Assembly (NCBI GenBank): GCA_030045175.1
Contig: JASIBM010000508.1
Span: 1 to 14,088, forward strand
Source: Streptosporangiaceae bacterium
GTDB lineage: Bacteria > Actinomycetota > Actinomycetes > Streptosporangiales > Streptosporangiaceae
Reading direction: 5' to 3'
Length of the DNA stretch: 14,088 nucleotides
Both the position numbers and the translations under genes were made by a program. Numbering within the stretch: the stretch's first letter is position 1; each line of letters starts with the position of its first letter. The notes beneath the pieces were generated by a model. That model was not told the origin of the DNA. It saw nothing but the letters and a program-made list of their open reading frames with translations, and made no database searches. Below are positions 5,232 through 11,727 of the stretch, piece after piece.

Positions 5232-5731
5232 GCGGGACGGGCCGGCCTGAGCTCGCGGTTCTTGCCGCGGGCAACCTGCGACTGGCGATCGCGGCGACCC
5301 GGTGGAACGCGGAGATCACCGATGCGCTCGTGGAGCGGGGGGTGGCAGCGGCGCGCGCCTGCGGCATCGCCGCGCCGCTGGTGGTGCGGGTACCAGGGGC
5401 CGTCGAGCTGCCGGTCGTCGCGGCCGAGCTGGCCAGGCGGCATGACGCGGTGGCCTGCCTCGGCGCGGTTGTCAGGGGCGGTACCCCGCACTTTGACTAC
5501 GTATGCGACGCGGTGACCTACGGGCTGACCAGGGTCGCGCTCGACACAGGGACGCCGGTCGGCAACGGGGTGCTCACCTGTGACACCATCGAGCAGGCCA
5601 GGGACAGGTGCGGCCGGGCCGGGAGCGCGGAGGACAAGGGCTGGGAGGCGGTGATCGCGGCGCTGGACACCGCGCTGGTGCTGCGTGGCCTGCGCGACGC
5701 GGGACAGGGCGCTGCTGGCGCGCGTCCTTAG
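5228..5731 (+). CDS. ribH: 6,7-dimethyl-8-ribityllumazine synthase
   Basis: Lumazine synthase condenses the products of the two RibBA-fed branches and passes lumazine to riboflavin synthase, with which it often assembles. The 167-residue product has NLRLAIAATRWNAEI (16-30), PGAVELPV (56-63), GAVVRGGTPHFDYVCDAVT (79-97, catalytic His88), GVLTCDTIEQA (114-124) and EDKGWEA (135-141). GTG 5228 overlaps the ribBA stop as GTGA and has GGGAG 7 nt upstream. The longer in-frame opening back into ribBA is the antiphase reading of that gene. This is the last gene of the operon; a minus-strand gene ends 11 bp beyond it. No intrinsic terminator is visible. Confidence 0.97.
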   Translation: MSGTGRPELAVLAAGNLRLAIAATRWNAEITDALVERGVAAARACGIAAPLVVRVPGAVELPVVAAELARRHDAVACLGAVVRGGTPHFDYVCDAVTYGLTRVALDTGTPVGNGVLTCDTIEQARDRCGRAGSAEDKGWEAVIAALDTALVLRGLRDAGQGAAGARP

Positions 5732-5742
5732 GGCACCGTCGG

Positions 5743-6471
5743 TTACTGAGCTTGCTCGGGTGGTGCGGGCTGCGCCCAGATCGCGTCCACCGAGCGCCGG
5801 TAGGCATCTAGATCGCCGTCGGCTGCCTCGAGCATGTCGAGCTCGGCCTTGGCTTGCCTGGCGTGGGCAAGGTCATCGGAGCCGATGATCTCGTGGAGGA
5901 ACGCCGTGGCCCCGTCGAAGTCGCCGAACTCGCAGGCGAGCGTGCTCGCATAGCGGATCATCGTCGCGGGGACCGCAGCCGCCGGGCCCGCCTGCGCTGA
6001 CAACCTGAACGCGGCCCTGGCGCCGGCCAGGTCGCCGCGCAGGCCTAGCAGCATGCCAAGCGTCCACCCAGAGCCCCTCGCGTAGCTTGGATGGCCGGAT
6101 TCCGCGGCATGGCGGAACGCGGCGACGGCCGCGTCAAGCGCCCTCGGATCGTCGCGGTTGGCCGCGAGCATCATGCCAAGCGCGTCGGCTGCACCCGGGG
6201 CTAGGTCGGGGTGCCCGGAGTCGATCGCCGCCTGATACGCGACCCGTGCGCCGCCAAGCTCGCCCGCCCGCTCAAGCATCTCGGCGAGGGCGATCGCCGC
6301 TCGCGGCCCGTACTCGGCGTCACCGGAGTCGATAGCGGCCTGGTACGCCTTCCGCGCCTGGACGAGCCGATACTGGCTGGCCAGCCTGGTGCCGCGGTTG
6401 AATGCGGCCCTAGCCATCGGCACAGGTTCGCCGGGTCTAGCAGGGGTTCTCAATCGACGCGGGAATCCCAC
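5743..6471 (-). CDS. Tetratricopeptide/Sel1-like repeat protein
   Basis: The product of up to 242 residues is made of about four to five helical repeats of 36-39 residues. Successive units carry ARKAYQAAIDSGDAEYGPRA, ARVAYQAAIDSGHPDLAPGA, AVAAFRHAAESGHPSYARGS and ARAAFRLSAQAGP, each followed by an alanine/leucine helix such as LAEMLERAGELGG. The protein looks soluble: no signal peptide or membrane span is seen. Such repeats usually act as protein-binding scaffolds; no partner can be named. The start is uncertain. GTG at 6471 gives the longest form, and ATG at 6417 (MARAAFNRG) begins right at the first repeat; neither has a good Shine-Dalgarno. It converges on ribH and diverges from the XdhC-type gene. 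Confidence 0.85.
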   Translation of the reverse strand: MGFPRRLRTPARPGEPVPMARAAFNRGTRLASQYRLVQARKAYQAAIDSGDAEYGPRAAIALAEMLERAGELGGARVAYQAAIDSGHPDLAPGAADALGMMLAANRDDPRALDAAVAAFRHAAESGHPSYARGSGWTLGMLLGLRGDLAGARAAFRLSAQAGPAAAVPATMIRYASTLACEFGDFDGATAFLHEIIGSDDLAHARQAKAELDMLEAADGDLDAYRRSVDAIWAQPAPPEQAQ

Positions 6472-6593
6472 GAGTCACGCACCCGCCTCGGCTCGGCACC
6501 GTCGCCACCAGTTGAGGACAAGTGTGCCAGAACTGGACGCTCCGTCATGGCTGGTCAACGCGATCATCGACGATAGGGCACGCTGGAAGGGCG

Positions 6594-6599
6594 TAGGCT
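6594..6599 (+). promoter_or_regulatory. Candidate -10 (TAGGCT) for the XdhC-type gene
   Basis: The 162-bp gap 6472-6633 is divergent between two genes. TAGGCT here, in the context GTAGGCTGA, would start transcription about 28 nt before the TTG at 6634, leaving room for the GAGGGG ribosome binding site at 6621-6626. The same GTAGGCTGA occurs before the mocA-like gene. No good -35 is seen. Confidence 0.35.
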
Positions 6600-6633
6600 G
6601 AAATCGCCCAGGACAGCCCAGAGGGGACCGGAC

Positions 6634-7755
6634 TTGCGGGATATCCTTAGCCAGATCGTGAAATGGTGGGAGGAAGAGAAAGAGGGGGAATCGTTCGGCC
6701 TGGCGACCGTTGTCCAGACCTTCAGCAGCGCGCCGAGGGAGCCAGGTGCCGCGATGGCGGTCGCGCAGTCGGGCGACGTGGTGGGCAGCGTGTCTGGTGG
6801 CTGTGTAGAGGGCGCCGTCTACGAGCTAGCTGGCGAGGTCATGGCCAGCGGCCAGCCGGTGTTGCAGCGCTACGGGATCAGCGATGACACCGCCTTCAGC
6901 GTGGGCCTGACCTGTGGCGGGATCATCGACATCTTCGTCGAGGCGGTCAGCAGGAAGCAGTACGGCGAGCTCGGCGAGGTAGCCGAGGCGGTCCAGGCCG
7001 GGGAGCCGGTCGCGGTCGCGACCGTCATCGCAGGCCCTGGCGAGGTTGGCTCGCGACGGGTGATCTGGCCGGCCGGCCGCGATCCGCGGGCGACCGGGAC
7101 GCTCGGGTCGAGTGACAGGCTCGACCAGGCGGTAGACGACGATGCCAGGGGGATGCTCGCGCAGGGCCTGACCGGAGTGCGCCGCTATGGTCCCGAGGGC
7201 GAACGCCGCAGGGACGAGCTCTCGGTCTTCGTGCAATCCTTCACCCCGCCACCGAGGATGCTCGTGTTCGGCGCGATCGATTTCGCCGCCGCGGTCGCCA
7301 GGATCGGCAAGTTCCTCGGGTACCGGGTGACGGTCTGCGACGCCAGGCCGGTCTTCGCGACCGCCAGCAGGTTCCCCGAGGCCGACGAGGTGGTGACCGA
7401 CTGGCCGCATCGTTACCTGGCTGGGATCACTACCGACGAGCGCACCGTCATCTGCGTGCTGACGCACGACCCCAAGTTCGACGTGCCCGTGCTCGAGGTC
7501 GCGCTGCGCGTTCCCGCCGCGTACGTCGGCGCGATGGGCAGCAGGCGGACCCACGAGGACAGGCTGGAGCGCCTGCGCGAGGCGGGGCTGGCCGAGCCTG
7601 AGCTGGCCAGGCTGAGGTCGCCAATCGGGCTCGACCTGGGCGCCAGGACGCCCGAGGAGACCGCGGTCGCCATCGCAGCCGAGCTGATACAGCTCAGGTG
7701 GGGTGGCACCGGCCAGGCACTCTCGGCGACCGGCGGGCGCATTCATCACGACTAG
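6634..7755 (+). CDS. XdhC/CoxI family molybdenum-hydroxylase maturation protein
   Basis: The 373-residue product has the two-domain XdhC layout. The N-terminal XdhC_CoxI domain (about 10-80) has TVVQTFSSAPREPGAAMAV and SVSGGCVEGAVYE with the conserved Cys57. The C-terminal Rossmann-like domain (about 205-355) has RMLVFGAIDFAAAVARI, GYRVTVCDARP, TVICVLTHDPKFDVPVL, YVGAMGSRRTHEDRL and RSPIGLDLGARTPEETA. Family members bind the molybdenum cofactor and help install its sulfido ligand in xanthine dehydrogenase or CO-dehydrogenase-type enzymes. TTG 6634 follows GAGGGG by 7 nt and gives a typical MRDIL N-terminus. The adjacent mocA-like gene supports the role. No hydroxylase structural genes are in the window, so the client enzyme is unknown. 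Confidence 0.93.
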   Translation: MRDILSQIVKWWEEEKEGESFGLATVVQTFSSAPREPGAAMAVAQSGDVVGSVSGGCVEGAVYELAGEVMASGQPVLQRYGISDDTAFSVGLTCGGIIDIFVEAVSRKQYGELGEVAEAVQAGEPVAVATVIAGPGEVGSRRVIWPAGRDPRATGTLGSSDRLDQAVDDDARGMLAQGLTGVRRYGPEGERRRDELSVFVQSFTPPPRMLVFGAIDFAAAVARIGKFLGYRVTVCDARPVFATASRFPEADEVVTDWPHRYLAGITTDERTVICVLTHDPKFDVPVLEVALRVPAAYVGAMGSRRTHEDRLERLREAGLAEPELARLRSPIGLDLGARTPEETAVAIAAELIQLRWGGTGQALSATGGRIHHD

Positions 7756-7767
7756 GAACGGTCGCCG

Positions 7768-7773
7768 TAGGCT
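7768..7773 (+). promoter_or_regulatory. Candidate -10 (TAGGCT) for a leaderless mocA-like mRNA
   Basis: TAGGCT ends 6 nt before the GTG at 7780, so transcription would begin at or next to the start codon. No Shine-Dalgarno precedes this GTG. No clear -35 is present. It lies in the 24-bp gap after the XdhC-type gene. Confidence 0.4.
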
Positions 7774-7779
7774 GATGCG

Positions 7780-8448
7780 GTGCCAATGATGTCGGACGCG
7801 CCCGGCGGGCTCGCGGGCGAGCCAGGGGGCGCGACCCGCGCTCTAGGCGTCGCCGGCTTGCTGCTCGCGGCCGGCCAGGGGAGCAGGCTCGGCCGGCCTA
7901 AGGCGACAGTCCGGCTTGGTGGTCAGACGCTGGCCGAGCGCGGGATCGGGCTGTTGCGCGCCGGGGGAGCCGATCCGATTCTGGTGGTATCCGGGGCCGT
8001 CCCCATCAGCCTGCCCGGTGTCGGCATCGTGCACAATCCCGACTGGCCGTCGGGCATGGCCTCGTCGCTGCGGGCCGGGCTTGCTGCGCTGCCCGCGAGC
8101 AGCGCCGCCGTCGTGATCGCGCTCGTCGACCAGCCGCTGATCGGCGCCGAGGCGGTGCGGCGGCTAATCGCGGCGTTTGACGCGGGCGCGGAGGTGGCCG
8201 TTGCCTGCTACGCAGGCCGGCCGCGCAACCCGGTGCTCATCGCCAGGGCGCACTGGGCCGATGCCGCGGCGGCCGCTCAGGGCGACATGGGCGCGCGCGC
8301 GTTCTTGCGCGCGCGCGAGGCCATCGTCACGCCGGTGGAATGCGGTGACACCGGCCGGGCGGACGACCTGGACACCCCTGAGGACCTGCGCAAGCTCGCC
8401 AGCCTGGTCACGCCCGCGCAAGCACCTGGAGCCCCCAGGCGTGCGTGA
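7780..8448 (+). CDS. MocA-like molybdenum cofactor nucleotidyltransferase (NTP_transf_3 family)
   Basis: The product of about 222 residues is predicted to transfer a nucleotide, probably CMP, to molybdopterin to form the dinucleotide cofactor of xanthine-oxidase-family enzymes. Visible motifs are LLAAGQGSRLGRPKA (28-42, nucleotide loop), NPDWPSGMASSLRAGL (86-101), VDQPL with the metal-binding Asp117, RPRNPVLI (147-154), GDMGARAFL (168-176) and DDLDTPEDL (195-203). These fit MocA better than MobA. GTG 7780 is preferred because of the -10-like hexamer 6 nt upstream; ATG 7786 or 7789 would shorten it by 2-3 residues. The 3' end overlaps the opposite-strand epimerase gene by 41 bp. A perfect CG-repeat palindrome encodes ARAFLRARE. 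Confidence 0.9.
   Translation: MPMMSDAPGGLAGEPGGATRALGVAGLLLAAGQGSRLGRPKATVRLGGQTLAERGIGLLRAGGADPILVVSGAVPISLPGVGIVHNPDWPSGMASSLRAGLAALPASSAAVVIALVDQPLIGAEAVRRLIAAFDAGAEVAVACYAGRPRNPVLIARAHWADAAAAAQGDMGARAFLRAREAIVTPVECGDTGRADDLDTPEDLRKLASLVTPAQAPGAPRRA
8291..8317. repeat. Perfect alternating-CG inverted repeat inside the mocA-like gene
   Basis: CGCGCGCGCG (8292-8301) and the same decamer at 8308-8317 flank TTCTTG, giving a 10-bp perfect stem of alternating C and G. It encodes part of GARAFLRARE next to the conserved GDMGAR motif. Alternating CG runs can adopt Z-DNA; no functional claim is made. Confidence 0.9.
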
Positions 8449-9373
8449 CGCTGTCGCCTGGCGCGAGCGTGAGCACGTCTTCGCCGGTGACAAAGGCGTT
8501 GGGCGGGCACGTCATGGGCTCGACTGCCAGCGCTCGCCTGCGCAGCTCGCCTGCCAGGCCATCGCCGGTGAAGACCTGGAGCCACCCATAGCCCGGCCCG
8601 GCCCACAAGCCGATGGTGGTCTCCGGCCCGGTCAGGCGGGCCCACGCGCGCCCGGAGGAGTCCCTGGTCAGTCCGGTCAGCGCGTGATCGAGGCTAGTGT
8701 CGCCGATCGGCCTGGCGGTGCGGAAGTCGAACGGGGACCCTTCGACGTGCCGCGCCGGCCCGGCCGGGATGCCGCGGTCGTCGGTCGGCAGCCAGCGCGC
8801 GGCGGGCAGCTCAAGCTCACAGGCGTCCACCGATGGCGGGCCGGCGCTCAGGTAGGGATGCGATCCGGTGCCGTAGGGCGCTGGCCGTGAGCCCGCGTTC
8901 TCCGCTGTGACGGCGACCGCTAGGCCCGCCTTGGCGTCGAGCCGGTAGGTGACAGACAGCGACAGGCAGAACGGATAGCCCGGCCGCCCGTGCAGCACGT
9001 GGCGCAGCGTGACCCGGTCCGCGCTGGCCTGGCCGGCCGTGGACTGGACCGTCCCGGCTGGCGCGGGCGCCCAGTTCGCCCACCGGGTCAGGCCATGGAT
9101 GGCGTTGCCGCGAGCCGCCTCGCTCAGCTCAAGCTGGAACGCGGCGCCGCCAAAGTCGTATCGCCCGCCGTCGATCCGATTCGGCCAGGGTGCGAGCAAC
9201 TGTCCTGCGGCGGCGGGTGGCAGCTCGTCTGGTTCGTACCCGGTGATCAACGGCCTGCCGCAGTGCGTGAGGCTGCGCAGGCCAGCGCCAAGCTCGGTCA
9301 CGATGGCCTGGTAGTCCCCGGCCATGATCGCGTGCTGGGTTCCGGTCAGCGGGGTAGTGCGCGACTCGCTCAT
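8408..9373 (-). CDS. Aldose 1-epimerase (galactose mutarotase-like) family protein
   Basis: The 321-residue product should interconvert the alpha and beta anomers of an aldose. It has LAPWPNRIDGGRY (60-72), NAIHGLTRWANW with the first conserved His93, GTGSHPYL with His172, and EPMTCPPNAF with the likely catalytic base Glu285. GYGWLQVFTGDG (261-272) is also typical. These are the signature residues of the family; the sugar is not determined. I chose ATG 9373 because residues before it in the longer reading frame (ATG 9418) do not look conserved. A -10-like CATGAT lies 6 nt before it, so it may be leaderless. It could also be read through from the 543-aa gene 77 bp upstream. Confidence 0.92.
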   Translation of the reverse strand: MSESRTTPLTGTQHAIMAGDYQAIVTELGAGLRSLTHCGRPLITGYEPDELPPAAAGQLLAPWPNRIDGGRYDFGGAAFQLELSEAARGNAIHGLTRWANWAPAPAGTVQSTAGQASADRVTLRHVLHGRPGYPFCLSLSVTYRLDAKAGLAVAVTAENAGSRPAPYGTGSHPYLSAGPPSVDACELELPAARWLPTDDRGIPAGPARHVEGSPFDFRTARPIGDTSLDHALTGLTRDSSGRAWARLTGPETTIGLWAGPGYGWLQVFTGDGLAGELRRRALAVEPMTCPPNAFVTGEDVLTLAPGDSVTHAWGLQVLARA

Positions 9374-9450
9374 GGAACCATCATGCCGACCCAGCTCGCG
9401 CCTCCCGGCGTCGACCATGATCGGGGACCATTCTCAGTTCGGACAGCTGA

Positions 9451-11082
9451 CTAACGACCACGATCATGGAAATGAGCGGCCGGCGGCGCGAGGGCTCCGG
9501 TTCGCACCGCGTCGGCGACGAGAACTCCGAAAAGGTAGAAATAGGCGGATTCCTCGTCCTGGAAAACACGAACCTCGTGGCGTGCGCCCGCCACCGAGTT
9601 GAACACCTCGAATCCCTCGTCGGTCGACATCAGGCACATCTTGCCGTCGACCTCATCGCCGATCGCGTACGCGGAGGCCGGGATCGCCGCCTGGCTGGCC
9701 AGGTCGGAGAAGATCCGCTGGGTGGGGAGTCGGCGCCGGGTGGCTCGTCGTCTGCGTGGCGGCGCCGGCGGTGCCGCCTGAGGCTGCGCCGCCTGAGGCT
9801 GGGCCGCTTGAGGCTGCACCGCTTGAGACTGCGCTGCTTGAGGCTGCGCCGCTCGCGGCGCTACTGGTGCAGGGCTGGGCGCTGATGCCGTCGTCATGGT
9901 CGTCGCGGGCTCAGGCGCCGGCGGCATCAGCACCGGGCCAGCCGCGGCTGCTGGTGCCTGCATCGTCATGGTCGTCGCCATGAGCGTGGCCGCCGCTGGC
10001 TCGGGCGCAGGAACGGGGGGTAGCTGGACCTGCGGCTGAGCCTGAAGCTCGGCGGCAGGCAGCACCGGCGGTGTCAGGTCGGACAGGTCCGGGGGCGGGA
10101 CCTCGGCCGGAGCGCCGGCAGCCGAGGCGTCGCCGGCCAGAGCGGGCGCGACGGGCGCAGCGGAGACCGGTGCTGGCAGGTGGGTCGGCGGCGTCCACGA
10201 TGGCAGCGCGGAGACGGGTGTCTCCTGAGCTGCCTGGTACGCGCTGGCCGACGGCCCCGAGAGGCTGACTGGCTGCTCAGGCAGCGGCAAGACGGCGGGC
10301 TGGGGTTGGGAGGGTGGCTCGAGCAGGATGGCGGGCTGGGGTTGGGAGGGTGGCTCGAGGACGATGGCGGGCTGCGGCTGGGAGGGTGGCTCAGCTGGGC
10401 CCGGTTGCCTGGGCTGGGCCTGGTCAGCCTGCTTGGACTTCGCCGACCGGCTCGCCGCGGCGGCTCGCCGTGCCTCGGCCTCTAGCGGCAGCGGCGGCTC
10501 ATCGACGGCCGGTATCGCCACGGCCGACGCGCCAGGCAGTGGCACGCCAATGCCGGCGCGCGTGGTGAGCGGAGCTGGCGGTGCGTCGAGCGGTGCATCG
10601 AAGGGCAGCGGGCCGAACGGGGGCAGCGTGTCGAACGATGGCGGCCGTGCGGCGGGCGCGAGTGGTGCCGCCGGATCTTGTGGCATACCGCCGTTGCTCA
10701 GGCTGAACGACAGCCGCTGCTCGGTGATGTCGGTGACCTCCTGGCGCGCCGTCACGAGCTCGAACACGCCGCGGTCGACCTCCCAGTAGCCGAGTTGCTC
10801 CGCCCGCAAGGCGTCATGACCGAGATAGGCGATGTGCAGCCGGTCGCCGAGATCGTCAAGCACGATGCAGCGATCACCGCGGAACATGCCGACCGGGCGG
10901 GACTCGTGCAATGCCTGCACCTCGTCCCTGCGCACGTGCTTGCGCCAGTGCCCGGTCGCAGGCTCGAAGTGCAGGTCCTCGGGCGGCGGGCACGCCGCGA
11001 ACAGCACCACGTCGGCGTCGGTCGGACCGACGCCCGCCTCGTATGGCGCTCCCTGATAGTTGGCGAGCAACCGGTATCGCAT
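9451..11082 (-). CDS. Tripartite Ala/Pro/Gln-rich protein with conserved-looking ends, function unknown
   Basis: The 543-residue product has three parts. Residues 1 to about 130 form a compact mixed domain (FEPATGHWRKHVRRDEV, GMFRGDRCIVLDDLGDRLHI, AEQLGYWEVDRGVFEL). Residues about 130-442 are a disordered-looking linker rich in Ala, Pro and Gln, with two repeat blocks (12-residue PPSQPQPA-type and 5-residue QPQAA). A basic RRRRATRRR cluster (443-451) then leads to a second small domain (AYAIGDEVDGKMCLMSTDEG, ESAYFYLFGVLVADAVRTG). I believe both ends recur in actinomycete hypothetical proteins but can name no family. No signal peptide or membrane span is seen. GAGGGGGG precedes the ATG. It begins 4 bp after the 145-aa gene, so the two are surely one operon. 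Confidence 0.85.
   Translation of the reverse strand: MRYRLLANYQGAPYEAGVGPTDADVVLFAACPPPEDLHFEPATGHWRKHVRRDEVQALHESRPVGMFRGDRCIVLDDLGDRLHIAYLGHDALRAEQLGYWEVDRGVFELVTARQEVTDITEQRLSFSLSNGGMPQDPAAPLAPAARPPSFDTLPPFGPLPFDAPLDAPPAPLTTRAGIGVPLPGASAVAIPAVDEPPLPLEAEARRAAAASRSAKSKQADQAQPRQPGPAEPPSQPQPAIVLEPPSQPQPAILLEPPSQPQPAVLPLPEQPVSLSGPSASAYQAAQETPVSALPSWTPPTHLPAPVSAAPVAPALAGDASAAGAPAEVPPPDLSDLTPPVLPAAELQAQPQVQLPPVPAPEPAAATLMATTMTMQAPAAAAGPVLMPPAPEPATTMTTASAPSPAPVAPRAAQPQAAQSQAVQPQAAQPQAAQPQAAPPAPPRRRRATRRRLPTQRIFSDLASQAAIPASAYAIGDEVDGKMCLMSTDEGFEVFNSVAGARHEVRVFQDEESAYFYLFGVLVADAVRTGALAPPAAHFHDRGR
9776..9850. repeat. Five tandem 15-bp repeats coding for a QPQAA-type motif
   Basis: Units start at 9776, 9791, 9806, 9821 and 9836, each close to GCTTGAGGCTGCGCC with one to three changes. 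On the minus strand they encode (A)QPQA or close variants such as QSQAV. They lie in the linker just before the basic cluster of the 543-residue protein. Confidence 0.93.
10291..10392. repeat. Three tandem 36-bp repeats coding for a 12-residue Pro/Gln motif
   Basis: Units at 10291-10326, 10327-10362 and 10363-10392 (the last truncated to 30 bp) share GATGGCGGGCTGGGG and GGAGGGTGGCTC. On the minus strand they give EPPSQPQPAI-type units, the last being EPPSQPQPAV. The period keeps the frame, consistent with expansion under coding selection in the linker of the 543-residue protein. Confidence 0.93.
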
Positions 11083-11086
11083 GTGA

Positions 11087-11524
11087 TTAGCCCCCCTCGG
11101 CCGGGCGCAGCCAGACCTGTCCGTCGTAGCGGGCGATGAACTCTTCGTGGCCCTTGGTGATCCGGTAGATCTCGGTGCCGACGGGAATCGGCATCAAGTC
11201 GACGTAGAGCTCAGGTATGGGGTGCGCTGGCCACGAGGTATAGCCGGTGCCCGTGAACGGCGGCTTGCCCGTCCAGTCGCCGCCGCGATCGGCGGAATAG
11301 GGGACCTGGTACGTCGAGGGAGCCGCCACCAGCCAGCGCAGCACGTAAAGCTCGCGCATGTCGGGGCGGAACTCAGAACCCTCGTAGCCAAGGTCGAGTG
11401 CGACGTAGAAGTCCGCAGGGTCGGAGAACGCGCAGTCGGCCGCGCGGTAGGCGAAACCCGCGATCACCGCCCGGCGGCCAGTAAGATACGGCTCAACCAG
11501 CCGGGGCGGGATCGGCTTTTGCAT
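11087..11524 (-). CDS. Conserved-looking hypothetical protein, first gene of a two-gene unit
   Basis: The 145-residue product starts MQKPIPPRLVEPYLTGRR. It has one globular-looking domain with RAVIAGFAYRAADCAF, LDLGYEGSEFRPDMRELYVL and, near the C-terminus, IPELYVDLMPIPVGTEIYRI then EEFIARYDGQVWLRP. The pattern is aromatic-rich and beta-strand-like, with no signal peptide, membrane helix or catalytic motif that I recognise. I chose ATG 11524 because AGGAA lies 5 nt upstream; an in-frame start at 11650 would add 42 low-complexity residues that look non-coding. The stop is 4 bp before the 543-aa gene. The PVGTEIYRI stretch is loosely reminiscent of TNT-type toxin ends, but the TNT signature is not there, so I do not call it a toxin. 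Confidence 0.82.
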   Translation of the reverse strand: MQKPIPPRLVEPYLTGRRAVIAGFAYRAADCAFSDPADFYVALDLGYEGSEFRPDMRELYVLRWLVAAPSTYQVPYSADRGGDWTGKPPFTGTGYTSWPAHPIPELYVDLMPIPVGTEIYRITKGHEEFIARYDGQVWLRPAEGG

Positions 11525-11618
11525 CAGCGTTCCTGCCTCGACAGGCAGTGGCCCGTGAGGAATGTTCCGCACACGCTCCCCTGTGGTCGTGCTCCAGCAT
11601 CCGTGTCGAGCCAGCGTA

Positions 11619-11651
11619 CTAGCGCTAGATCCCGTCGAGGGTTGTCGCAAC
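11619..11651. promoter_or_regulatory. Two short palindromes in a divergent intergenic region
   Basis: The 203-bp gap 11525-11727 lies between the minus-strand operon and the SseB-type gene. It holds CTAGCGCTAG (11619-11628), a perfect 10-bp palindrome, and GTTGTCGCAAC (11641-11651), a 4-bp inverted repeat around TCG. Their centres are about 22 bp, or two helical turns, apart. They could be operators for the divergent genes; both are short enough to occur by chance. Confidence 0.3.
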
Positions 11652-11715
11652 TAGATTAAGATGCCCGATTGCGCCATACGACCGTCCTGCGAGAAGTGCC
11701 TCGCTGACGGCGCAC

Positions 11716-11721
11716 TACAGT
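11716..11721 (+). promoter_or_regulatory. Candidate -10 (TACAGT) for a leaderless SseB-type mRNA
   Basis: TACAGT fits the TANNNT actinobacterial -10 and ends 6 nt before the GTG at 11728. No Shine-Dalgarno precedes that GTG. Transcription would begin at the start codon. The -35 region is weak. Confidence 0.45.
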
Positions 11722-11727
11722 TGGCCT

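Noticed and set aside
6826..7749. A 307-codon open frame on the minus strand opposite the XdhC-type gene
   Set aside because: Its product is Arg/Pro/Gly-rich without any motif, while the plus-strand frame carries the full XdhC signature. Long antisense frames are expected at this GC content.
11087..11524. 145-aa protein considered as a TNT-type NAD glycohydrolase toxin or its immunity factor
   Set aside because: PVGTEIYRI is only loosely similar; the TNT core residues and a toxin delivery domain are not visible.
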